Source of the DNA: a virus
Virus record (IMG/VR): IMGVR_UViG_3300030116_008623
Location: 1 to 35,724 of that record
DNA: 35,724 bases
Reading direction: 5' to 3' (one strand)
In this document: positions 16,601 to 22,959 of the stretch, piece after piece
Numbering within the stretch: the first letter of the stretch is position 1
How the letters are laid out: every line of letters begins with the position of its first letter
Program-made: the position numbers and the translations under genes
The notes under the pieces: model-generated
What the model was told of the DNA's origin: nothing
Database searches by the model: none
Seen by the model: only the letters and a program-made list of their open reading frames with translations

Positions 16601-17931
16601 TAAGCTTCGGGCTTCCTGGAGATGGCAGGATTGAAAGCAATTCTGCAGACTGGTTCTCTTACGAGCCCGACAGGTATATCCACCTTTGGGCATGGACTGC
16701 CGACGATTTTAGCGCTGCCGGACATTCCTGCTCTCCGCTTGTATCTGGCGGACAGGGCAAATTCCCTTACTTCGGTGATAGGACTTTTACATATCGCACG
16801 AACATTGGAGATGAGACCGTTCAGGAGATCCAGAACATCTACGCAAAAAACGAGGCCCAGGAAAAGGCGACCCCCTGGATGCCCCATCAGTTTAAAAGCT
16901 CAAAGAACGGGCCCTCGTTTTATATTCAGGTGATAGCGGAGGCATTCGCAGGCCAGGGCGATGAGGCCTGTAGGTTTGTGTTTAAGATTGTCGACAACAC
17001 AGAAGACACGCTTATTCTCGATGAGAATCCTTTAAAGGTTCTATCTCAATATTCTTACGACCAGAACAACCCAGAGGGGTACACTGGCACGTATCGTTCA
17101 TGGAGGAACGTTTCCATATTTTCTGACAGGATGGCCTCCGAGATTGTTTACTATGCAATCACAGACGCATCGAAAAGCATCTCTCAGCACGACGGGTTTT
17201 GGAATCAGCAAACACCGTCCCTGCCTGGGTCCGGGTTTAGGTACTGCAGGATAACTGTTAAGGGCTGCACAAGGTTCGGGGGTGAAAAGTCTCAAAGGCT
17301 TGGAAGGCTTGTAATGGGCAGGCTTCTGGATCTATCAGGCCCAGACTTTGAGTGGGGCTGGAGCAGGTCAGAGAATTCAGGTGTAAAGGTGATGACCACA
17401 AGGGGCGGCCAGCGGTTCGCCAAGAGCAGTCATGCCCCCAGAAGGGTGTTCAATGTTTCTCATGGCGTCCTTGAGCCCACGGTTGACCTTAACATCGACA
17501 CAGATCCAAACGATCCCAACCTTTCAAACTACTTCGAGTCTCCAAGGAGAGGGTTCGGTAGCAGTTTTGGGCCAGGCTGGCAGAAAGAGAAAAGAAAATG
17601 GGAGGAGGTTGTTGCCCTCCTAAGATCGCTTGGGCCGGGCCTCGAGGAAGCAGCGCTTGTTTTTGAGGGTGATTCTGCCCTTGATTCTAAGCAGCCAGGA
17701 TCGGATACTTTATCCCGTACAAGGGTTCCTACTGACCCGACAAGCTTATGCCTTGTTCGGCTTATGAGTTATGGGCAGATGACCCACAAGGGATATGTAG
17801 GCAGAGAGATACGGGTGCCAAACGGTTCTCAGTCAGATGCCACTGGCTGGACGGGTACGTTTGGCAGCACGGTTTGCAGGCCTCGCCCGTTGATTGAGGT
17901 CACCGCCATCCAGTTTGAGGAGGATTTTTAG
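10657..17931 (+). CDS. Very large tail-tip/fibre protein with sialidase-type Asp boxes
   Basis: A 2424-residue protein starting at TTG, four bases after the tape measure stop, with AAGGGG about eight bases upstream. Two Asp boxes of the S-x-D-x-G-x-x-W type are visible: SQDGGETW at residues 398-405 (perfect) and SDDRGSSF at 468-475 (Trp replaced by Phe). These are turns of sialidase/BNR beta-propellers, which in phages bind or cleave surface glycans. The remainder is rich in Gly, Trp, Asn, Tyr and short beta segments, as in virion adhesins; I could not assign further domains. A full sialidase needs an arginine triad I did not identify, so binding rather than catalysis may be its role. It starts the adsorption block and probably is the main host-recognition or tip protein. 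Confidence 0.65.
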   Translation: MKYTRRLIIIPDAEIGPEVIESAQAKPSSGSSGRETAKFEAEATPSIIAPERGARYRQYQREQDGDLDIYGNPLDGTAVSEPVKKFSDDDIKVSSRRYTVGAQSTLEDKARTAHGEGDIVPTITGAPESASEFNLLVSSDGTPGTARFSFNTASESRGVTEGEGTSETFVQKQMPGDAQFRGSPLVFHKSSDLLISTDIIGTNEAANVERPNTSQLYVDTGGPLSEYVRTSLGYYCRPKLLPLDDGRLMAMYLDANAPVQHWALTGLVGSGFAQDNDPLKTIPMVQFASGKDAKWGVAKEVDPTDSIFYPASDPSTVFERPSSAFFLDAVQYKDTSEIVMVLGVNLVGHLDMDIFEPGDYPPMTPSGDVPEGSEASVPLKEVGASAIADDKYLCVLSSQDGGETWARKSLLSLRTWSNAQLDTSFECDVPGIELDDAGLILGGACELSESGRLLVTLCSAENIYLLSSDDRGSSFKAKKIKEIKVDPEIVEVAGHMDTPPPEGDLIDGQVFIPSRYSFVVTGVVDGANMEDFPSGTYIVNHDPAEGGGAEGGQPWVDHPNEIFDWDNEPNPVNDAPTATNWRTPPVGGTAYATGYLINPGPDAKEYEAQSLIWDSESNMWLRWDARAGWDGYTNEQPLIYSEGTKDVWDAPPSGGISVTKGSGWSPAEDQYGQWGSPLRGGITVRVTGGERFKGKLIERLPYLPDSSASDNSIWKVVDSAGILPQVKARDTLMSAGMTRTRTGEVCISVSYTDFRDLVAAPDFVGASLMFQLLGMDYFNRPKFQKLMNGDVRSGDFWINPSASYTARKTSVFVTREGASVIEQEAWKYRGGDLSTTNVTSGADTAGDIAIFGISGSPSSNEDQAVNFGPSCLESTVCIRPDGLPQVYGASHNWMPPEYIGPHQDRYFNGGQGPDPLFPGDKYPVCMGVMNVVAGKTFASTSASSSFANTGVFNTEYVDQINTTNAQHSSSGAGRNTQYDVQSNEISLGRDGTRFGDEFTAQDPRRIAGANPAHGGTSSYVPQGFIHPGAMKMYTPKGFTYTTALMWGLAPFVSKTEDPQQKNPGLGGKIGLRPSGNLNAAGGNVWGKLSLLHGPTSDPESYRQRFGFNYQPGTRFLNGTFDGQLIQGEIWTYLGGPRDPDNPNSWSKIPHGGVMYFDYSINDYVKFFDGPNQSHQWELALPGTGNMNIVEAPEYLNNADTGFFDNGDNMAKYYVGLTGGVTGIDAVEWRGCTFVISAHTSQYNERSYSWIDPNSRKTRSLYGGVKSVKDNSSIMVQRSGSWQPLRENLGRIDNAWDIGMGSDWANTHTIYYGSWYTSEQYMNLIDAPNALTNTDEVLYIIGSKMMNARNRLSRLMSGRFYQCTFNGQRDPEKLGWNFERNESTGTHGSILNRMWLIDASVPDTVVPADVSSSAPLSDVASEGGGCVLWRQANSGSLIYLGGFDRDGVGEAVDINEKGFLPFSEGRQCAPIADGMKTTQNGSALTGGFRAVFCPYASESYETTDFKVFFSLLLNNKKWLPSTDPTSAGAAPTPKMAGIIVSMGYDMINNEVIVEAFDGGDLFANQNVSSLGPSVRFPVPPAGSGLKWIELVAGFEESFAGAGSIVGPELANKYPRPTCFHAHVRQWDRDNDADWIGSFSTLVNYATKPTYDIPQASPYAGPGGTINFNQEHFVIGNMGAGIGNTHTNTADGGVVIKSVSLHRPGQQIKGRNEIPSNVIEPGSGGTSLILGGGMYDTRLFGTGFTVPNTRIVAEQDQVEGNWLSGDIRTDWGGIDPRYIVSESSSSNFYYGTPYFNTSAGSAALTENDSGVLNPTLPQLCLPVRSFIKDGMECEWRGEAQESSTFAVSSSHLFSAKNALSGPVTKPWKTGNGEPLYSLLPEWAGLGLAAQRIENIDAQTTTFKRKGRPNSYVIEDVEILMDSWGESGQASSKDYVNDIVFNLGTKKQFSPNGIAMFGKNFPAFDIEFSNTKEGLDGDSTERFKLSFGLPGDGRIESNSADWFSYEPDRYIHLWAWTADDFSAAGHSCSPLVSGGQGKFPYFGDRTFTYRTNIGDETVQEIQNIYAKNEAQEKATPWMPHQFKSSKNGPSFYIQVIAEAFAGQGDEACRFVFKIVDNTEDTLILDENPLKVLSQYSYDQNNPEGYTGTYRSWRNVSIFSDRMASEIVYYAITDASKSISQHDGFWNQQTPSLPGSGFRYCRITVKGCTRFGGEKSQRLGRLVMGRLLDLSGPDFEWGWSRSENSGVKVMTTRGGQRFAKSSHAPRRVFNVSHGVLEPTVDLNIDTDPNDPNLSNYFESPRRGFGSSFGPGWQKEKRKWEEVVALLRSLGPGLEEAALVFEGDSALDSKQPGSDTLSRTRVPTDPTSLCLVRLMSYGQMTHKGYVGREIRVPNGSQSDATGWTGTFGSTVCRPRPLIEVTAIQFEEDF

Positions 17932-18357
17932 ATGACAATACCAGATTGGTGGACCGGGAATCAGCCTGTAGCACCCGAGCCTAGCGCGTATCGGGTTCTC
18001 AGGACATTGTCCGCGTCTTCGGCATCGTGGGTAGAGTTTGATGTTACGTCCAATGATTTTGCAGGCGCCCCAGACGGCCTCGCTCAGCAGCCGTCAAATG
18101 TGACCAATGCAATACTTAGGGGTGTGTCAATCCTTAATAACTCAACGGCGGCAGGCGAGCATGTGAACATCTCGCTTTATGTGTCGGGCGGGTCTCCCAG
18201 TCCAGCAGGCGCTTACAATACAGCGTATGTCAGCGGCCCTTCTGTTGATTTAAGGTGCTCTTTGGACATGCTTCAGAACAAGTTTTGGCTAAAGGCTGAC
18301 GCTGGCAACCCATCAGTCCAGCTTGAGGTCTGGTACGACATTCCGGTTGAGGTATAA
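17932..18357 (+). CDS. Small virion/fibre-associated protein, unknown
   Basis: A 141-residue protein whose ATG follows the preceding stop with no gap, with GAGGAGG upstream. It opens MTIPDWWTGNQPVAP and is made of beta-type segments (ASWVEFDVTSNDFAG, then VNISLYVSGG, and a final VQLEVWYDIPVEV). The composition (Ser, Thr, Asn, Ala, few charged residues) resembles small beta-sandwich virion decoration or fibre-tip proteins. No enzyme motif is visible. Its tight coupling to the 2424-residue gene suggests that the two act together, perhaps as a cap or attached subunit. Confidence 0.6.
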   Translation: MTIPDWWTGNQPVAPEPSAYRVLRTLSASSASWVEFDVTSNDFAGAPDGLAQQPSNVTNAILRGVSILNNSTAAGEHVNISLYVSGGSPSPAGAYNTAYVSGPSVDLRCSLDMLQNKFWLKADAGNPSVQLEVWYDIPVEV

Positions 18358-18360
18358 AGC

Positions 18361-19038
18361 ATGTTTCGCGGAAACTGGAGAGGCACTGGCGGCGGAGGCG
18401 GCGGAGGCAGTACTGTAGATGTTATAGTCCCATTTGCATACGCTGCAATGACCGACACGTCCTCTGGTTCTGGCGTTGGGGTCACATGGACCTACGATTC
18501 GGGGTCAAAGACATTCTCGGTTACGTTTAATTCAGCAAGATCAGACACCTCTTACACCGTCGTTACGGATGAGGAGTTTGCGGACGGCACCGGGTCTAGA
18601 TACATGATGGTTCTCAACAAGGCCACTACCGGCTTTGATGTTGAGATGTATGGGTCTTATGGTCCTTCAGGCGACCCCAAGATCATCATGGTTTATGCGC
18701 AGAATCCCGTTGTAAGCGTTGGTTCTGGAGGCTCTGGCGGAACAGCAGACCTTGTCTGGGGAACGCACTCGTCTGCGGCTAAATTCACATTCACTGGGTC
18801 AACCAACGCCGTTTCGTGCGATGTGTCATCCAATGCGATTGAGGTGGAATTGCCCCAGGCAAGCTCAAAGAGTGGAAAGATCTACACCATCAAGCACTCA
18901 GCCGGGCCAATTGCCACTAACTCAATAACAATATCTAGTGCCGGTGGCACAGTGGACGGGCTTGCGACGGTTGTTGTGAGCCAGAATCTATCATCTACCA
19001 GAGCGTCTTCTGACGGGACAAACTGGTTTATCATTTAA
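18361..19038 (+). CDS. Fibre-like structural protein with N-terminal glycine hinge
   Basis: A 225-residue protein. After MFRGNWRGT comes a run of seven Gly, then a beta-rich domain (residues ~20-120; SKTFSVTFNSARSDTSYTVV) and, after a second Gly-rich linker (SVGSGGSGG), a C-terminal domain ending RASSDGTNWFII. That last domain, with a VELPQASSKSGKIYTIKH strand and an SxDGTNW-type ending, resembles the C-terminal beta domains of phage fibre and tail-spike proteins; a related layout closes the 669-residue protein downstream. Likely a short virion fibre or tip protein. The call rests on composition and context. Confidence 0.6.
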   Translation: MFRGNWRGTGGGGGGGSTVDVIVPFAYAAMTDTSSGSGVGVTWTYDSGSKTFSVTFNSARSDTSYTVVTDEEFADGTGSRYMMVLNKATTGFDVEMYGSYGPSGDPKIIMVYAQNPVVSVGSGGSGGTADLVWGTHSSAAKFTFTGSTNAVSCDVSSNAIEVELPQASSKSGKIYTIKHSAGPIATNSITISSAGGTVDGLATVVVSQNLSSTRASSDGTNWFII

Positions 19039-19049
19039 AGGAAGCGTAA

Positions 19050-21059
19050 ATGTCATTTCAAATGTATGTCCACACCGTGGATACAAAGGGAAAGCTGCAG
19101 AGCAGTGTTTCCCCTTCATCGGCAAACGATCTTGCTAATAAAGACTATGTAGACACAGCCATTGCTGCAGGCGGCGGTGATTGGGAAGCCTCTGTCATTA
19201 AGCAGGAGTCTTCGCCTCCGGGTACCGCATCAAGCGGTGACCGATACCTTGTTATTGCGACAGCGTCTGGTGCGTGGTCGGGCAAGGAGAAGGACATTGC
19301 CGAGTATGATGGGTCATCTTGGGCGTTCACCACTCCGACAAAGGGTACCCACGTCTATGATGAGGACTCCGGGAATGCGCTAATTTACAATGGGTCAGCC
19401 TGGGTTGTTCTTGCTAACGCTACCGGCGCACTCATTAAGACAAATAACCTAAGCGATGTTTCCTCTGCCTCGACGGCCAGAAGCAATCTCGGCCTTGGGT
19501 CGCTGGCAGAGAAAAACTCGGTCAACCTTACGGGGTCAGACGTTTCTGGGACGCTTGGCGTGTCTGCAGGCGGGACCGGGGCAACCAGTAAGACGGACGC
19601 TCAAGTAAACCTCGATCTTGTTCCAGGCACCGACATTATGGCTTACGATGCGGATCTTGCGGCAATCGCAGGTCTTAGCAGCGCAGACGGCAATGTCATC
19701 GTAGGCTCTGCCTCTGGCTGGGTTGCCGAGTCCGGTGCTACAGCAAGAACATCTTTAGGTCTTGGCACTGGTGATAGCCCACAGTTTACAGCGTTAAACA
19801 TTGGCGCGGCTTCCGACACGACTCTGGCCAGAGCTTCTGCAGGAGAGCTCTCTATCGAGGGCAAGCAGATTTACCGAGAAGACGGCAGTGATGTCGCCAT
19901 ATCAGACGGCGGGACGGGGGCGAGCAACGCCACACAAGCCAGGTCGAATCTTGGGCTGACCATCGGCTCGAACGTGCAGGCCTACGCGCTTGGCCTTAGC
20001 CAGATTGCGAACCTGAGCCCATCTAGCGATGACATGCTCCTTTATTCTTCTGGTGCATGGGAGTCAAAGGGCAAGGATGATGTTAAGACCGCTCTTAGTC
20101 TTGGCACTGCAGCAGACGCAACGATTGCCACGGGGCTGTCGTCGACGGGCGGCAATCTGATCAAGGTTAAGTCTGGAACCAACCTTTCAAACGGCGACCT
20201 TCTTGCTGTTGACTCTAATGGTGACATTGTCGCAGGGTCTGGCGGCGGAGGCGGTAGCGTTACAAGCATCACCCCAGGGGCCGACAGTGGAAGTGGCACT
20301 GCGATCACGACCAGCGGAACCATCAAGATCGAAGGCGATGGCGGCGCAATCTCTACTAGCGTATCAGGTACAGATGTAACAATCAGTGCAGGTGACGCAA
20401 GCACGAGCGCAAAGGGTGTGGCCAAGTTTTCAAGCACCAATTTCGCTGTGTCTTCTGGCGAGGTTACCATTAAGGCTGCTGGCATCGACCTTGAGTCAGA
20501 GGTCACAGGTAAATTGCCAGTCTCAGAGGGTGGCACGGGAGCAGACACCGCGATCCTGGCCAGAAGCAATCTCGGACTCTCTATCGGAACAAACGTGCAG
20601 GCTTACTCGCTGAACCTTAACGCGATTGCCTCAGTCTCTCCGAGCAACGGTGACACACTGCTATACAGCAGCGGCGTCTGGGATAAGACCACCTATGGTC
20701 ATTTCACTGCACCAATTAAGAGAGACCTGAGCTACAGTGATGTCTCAAGCCAGCAGACAATCGCCCCAACCAGCATTGACGCTGCGTATGAGGAGTACGT
20801 CCTCGACCTTGCTGACGTTTCTGGTGCCAGCACGTTCACGCTGCCAAAGCCAGCGGCAGGTGATGTTGGTAAGAGCATCACCATTAAGGTGATGGGCGGA
20901 ATGGCGTCTTCTCGTAAGCTGACCGTGTCCGTTGACGGTGGAAGCGACAAGATGGACGGCCTTTCTAGTGTTGAATTGGACCAGAGCTATCAGCGCCTGA
21001 CCTTTACGGCAATTCAGGCTGCTGCTGACACTGGTATTGACGTTTACTCGCTAGGCTAA
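19050..21059 (+). CDS. Tail fibre protein with DUF2793-like domain and internal repeats
   Basis: A 669-residue protein with a good AAAGGAAG ribosome site. Residues 1-40 (DTKGKLQSSVSPSSANDLAN) form a module shared with the 435-residue gene that follows. Residues ~43-120 resemble DUF2793 (GDRYLVIATASGAWSGKEK, then YNGSAWVVL). The middle carries fibre repeats: a GGTGA-x(5-8)-ARSNLGL unit near 174, 287 and 493, with a long duplicated block at 287-338 and 493-544 (SIGTNVQAY, then LLYSSGVWD). A Gly-rich hinge lies at ~397-403. The C-terminal domain has TFTLPKPAAGDVGKSITIKV and ends TGIDVYSLG. This is the layout of trimeric, repeat-built receptor-binding fibres. Codon use becomes more regular in the last third. 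Confidence 0.78.
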   Translation: MSFQMYVHTVDTKGKLQSSVSPSSANDLANKDYVDTAIAAGGGDWEASVIKQESSPPGTASSGDRYLVIATASGAWSGKEKDIAEYDGSSWAFTTPTKGTHVYDEDSGNALIYNGSAWVVLANATGALIKTNNLSDVSSASTARSNLGLGSLAEKNSVNLTGSDVSGTLGVSAGGTGATSKTDAQVNLDLVPGTDIMAYDADLAAIAGLSSADGNVIVGSASGWVAESGATARTSLGLGTGDSPQFTALNIGAASDTTLARASAGELSIEGKQIYREDGSDVAISDGGTGASNATQARSNLGLTIGSNVQAYALGLSQIANLSPSSDDMLLYSSGAWESKGKDDVKTALSLGTAADATIATGLSSTGGNLIKVKSGTNLSNGDLLAVDSNGDIVAGSGGGGGSVTSITPGADSGSGTAITTSGTIKIEGDGGAISTSVSGTDVTISAGDASTSAKGVAKFSSTNFAVSSGEVTIKAAGIDLESEVTGKLPVSEGGTGADTAILARSNLGLSIGTNVQAYSLNLNAIASVSPSNGDTLLYSSGVWDKTTYGHFTAPIKRDLSYSDVSSQQTIAPTSIDAAYEEYVLDLADVSGASTFTLPKPAAGDVGKSITIKVMGGMASSRKLTVSVDGGSDKMDGLSSVELDQSYQRLTFTAIQAAADTGIDVYSLG

Positions 21060-21070
21060 TGGGGCCTGAA

Positions 21071-21097
21071 CACGCCCCTCCTTATGGGGGGGGCGTG
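21071..21097. terminator. Strong GC-rich hairpin between two fibre genes
   Basis: CACGCCCCTCC (21071-21081) pairs with the segment at 21087-21097 (GGGGGGCGTG end) over 11 base pairs with one G-T pair, around a five-base loop TTATG. No U-run follows, and the ribosome site of the next gene begins about ten bases later. It could be a partial terminator, an RNA-processing or stability element that sets relative amounts of the two fibres. Confidence 0.5.
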
Positions 21098-21114
21098 CTA
21101 TCTAAGGAGCACAC

Positions 21115-22422
21115 ATGTCACTAGGCATCTTTCCACATCAGTTTGACACCAAGGGTAACCTTGAGAACAGCTCTGCTCCATCCTCTGGGAACGATCTTGT
21201 AAACAAGAGTTATGCAGATGCCTCTATCGCGGTAACCGTCTCGAGCGGCAAGTTTGTTCTAGATGGCGAGAGCCAGGCGACAGCAAGCCTGCAGAAGTCT
21301 GTCAGGTTTGTGTTTGACGTTTCAGACTCGTCTAATTCAGGGCATGTTTTACGCTTCTCCGCGACAAGCGATGGCACCCACGGTGGCGGAAGCGCTTATT
21401 CAACGGGAGTGACATCGTCTGGCACGCCAGGCCAGTCTGGTGCATATGTCGCGATCGAGGTGTCGCAGGTAACCCCTGACCTTCTTTATTATTATTGCAC
21501 CGCGCACTCTGGAATGGGCGGAAGCGTTCAAAGTGCATCTGTCGGTGAAGACATACGACAGTCTAGTGGCAAGGTGGGCATAGGCGTTTCACCATCACAC
21601 AAGCTGGATGTTAATGGCGATATACGTGTTCGCGGGAACAACGTTCGCGACAACAGTGGGAATTCAGCCATTACCTTTGACGGTAGTGCGAACACCCAAA
21701 TTGACGGAGACCTGACCGTGGCGTCAGGCAAAACGGTCACACTAAACACTGTCACCTACACCTTCCCAAGCTCCGATGGCTCTAGCGGACAGTTTCTGTC
21801 TACAAACTCATCTGGAGGACTTTCTTGGTCAACAGCCAGCGGCGGCGGCGGTGGCGGCGGATTTAGTCTGTCATCTATTGATGCAAACATTACAATTGGG
21901 GAGATACAGACGGCCTTTAATGCCGCATCGGCAAAAGGTTGGTCAGTTAGCCCTTCAGGGTTGAGTATACCTTCTGGCAAGACCTTGCTAGGGGTCTCGT
22001 GTGAGCTTCAGAACACCTTAGGCAAGGACAGCTACGGTAGCTTTTCGCCTATATACAGTGCTTGCGGTATAGGTATCGAGGACCCAAGCGGGTCAACGGT
22101 CATGCCTACATTTATCGGCGGGGCGTGGAATGCTGGGACAAATTACAGTCAGGGGTCGCCATACCTGTCAGCCCAGGTAGGACCTGCCCTTGGGTGGTAC
22201 TATCAAGACAGCAGCTACAACAGTAATTACATCCTGAACGACGGTACGACGACGACTGATTACATTACATCGTTCGGGTCGGCATGTATAAAGGTGTCGA
22301 GTAGCACCCAGGTGAAGGTTTACTTTTACGAGGACACAAGCTCATCGACAACATTCAAGATCAACAGTACTGCTAGCGCATCAACATCCGTTGTAGCGAA
22401 GCTGACCATTTTCTACGCATAG
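21115..22422 (+). CDS. Fibre-like protein with cupredoxin-like segment
   Basis: A 435-residue protein behind AAGGAG. Residues 1-40 (DTKGNLENSSAPSSGNDLVN) match the N-terminus of the preceding fibre, suggesting the same attachment point. Residues ~64-140 form a beta domain, with His77 in NSGHVLRFS and the end LYYYCTAHSGMGG (Cys128, His131, Met134), a ligand spacing like that of blue-copper cupredoxins. Then come a VGIGVSPSHKLDVNGDIRVR segment, common in phage and bacterial fibre proteins, a Gly-rich hinge (~239-247, SGGGGGGGF), and a C-terminal beta domain with many Tyr/Ser. Probable second fibre or tip adhesin. Whether metal is bound is unknown. Confidence 0.7.
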   Translation: MSLGIFPHQFDTKGNLENSSAPSSGNDLVNKSYADASIAVTVSSGKFVLDGESQATASLQKSVRFVFDVSDSSNSGHVLRFSATSDGTHGGGSAYSTGVTSSGTPGQSGAYVAIEVSQVTPDLLYYYCTAHSGMGGSVQSASVGEDIRQSSGKVGIGVSPSHKLDVNGDIRVRGNNVRDNSGNSAITFDGSANTQIDGDLTVASGKTVTLNTVTYTFPSSDGSSGQFLSTNSSGGLSWSTASGGGGGGGFSLSSIDANITIGEIQTAFNAASAKGWSVSPSGLSIPSGKTLLGVSCELQNTLGKDSYGSFSPIYSACGIGIEDPSGSTVMPTFIGGAWNAGTNYSQGSPYLSAQVGPALGWYYQDSSYNSNYILNDGTTTTDYITSFGSACIKVSSSTQVKVYFYEDTSSSTTFKINSTASASTSVVAKLTIFYA

Positions 22423-22430
22423 GACTTGTT

Positions 22431-22604
22431 ATGCCTGAGTTTGGAACATTCTATTTTAATACTTCCGAGAGCTTCCCTGCTGTAGTCATCAAAGAGGTAG
22501 ATGCACAGCGCGTGCTTGTTAAGGTGTGGACGGACTCTGGAGACAGAACGGAGGTCGCAGAACGGTCTGACTCACCCGGTATTTTTTCTTTTGTATCCGG
22601 CTAG
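22431..22604 (+). CDS. Small protein of 57 aa, unknown
   Basis: A short ATG frame with AGGA just upstream, filling the gap between the fibre gene and the holin-like gene. The peptide begins MPEFGTFYFNTSESF and continues with a strand-turn-strand pattern (AVVIKEVDAQRVLVKVWTDS) before an acidic, Ser-rich end (GDRTEVAERSDSPG, FSFVSG). It is soluble, with no membrane segment. The start, spacing (8 bases after one stop, 10 before the next start) and strand fit the operon. Function is not recognised. Confidence 0.6.
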   Translation: MPEFGTFYFNTSESFPAVVIKEVDAQRVLVKVWTDSGDRTEVAERSDSPGIFSFVSG

Positions 22605-22614
22605 TGTGTGAAGA

Positions 22615-22959
22615 GTGGAAGCAAAACTCCTAGCAGAGCTTTTTGATTTAGGCGCACTAGGCCTGTTCGCTGCTTACTTGATTTATTCTAATGTGAAGAC
22701 CCAGAAACGGCTTGACGAGATGGCTGCACAGTTTCTCACCACGACAGAGAATCAGGAAAAAGCTCACGCGGCGGCAGAAGACTTAATCCGAACACGATAT
22801 GATGCGATCATTGCTAGGCACGAAGGGCAAAGGCAGACGGTGTACGAGGACGTTGTTAAAAAGCTGGATGACCATACCCGCTCTCTAGCGATTATAGAGG
22901 CGAGCCTTCAGGGCAGAAACACGCCAATTGACCCTCTTGCAACGAGGCCCGACTTCTAA
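22615..22959 (+). CDS. Small membrane protein with coiled coil, holin-like (BhlA-type candidate)
   Basis: A 114-residue protein with a GTG start. One hydrophobic segment near the N-terminus (residues ~8-25, LGALGLFAAYLIYS) is followed by a charged helical region (VKTQKRLDEMAAQ and YDAIIARHEGQRQTVYED) likely to form a coiled coil. A short N-terminal anchor plus cytoplasmic helix is the layout of BhlA/UviB-like small phage proteins linked to holin activity, but no diagnostic motif confirms this. It overlaps the next start (TAATG). A second, better holin candidate lies at 32882. This one may instead be a membrane-bound structural or assembly factor. Confidence 0.5.
   Translation: MEAKLLAELFDLGALGLFAAYLIYSNVKTQKRLDEMAAQFLTTTENQEKAHAAAEDLIRTRYDAIIARHEGQRQTVYEDVVKKLDDHTRSLAIIEASLQGRNTPIDPLATRPDF

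Noticed and set aside
20042-20569. Minus-strand frame of 175 codons inside the fibre gene
   Set aside because: Val/Pro/Ser-rich antisense shadow of the repeat-containing fibre; the plus-strand protein is clearly coding.
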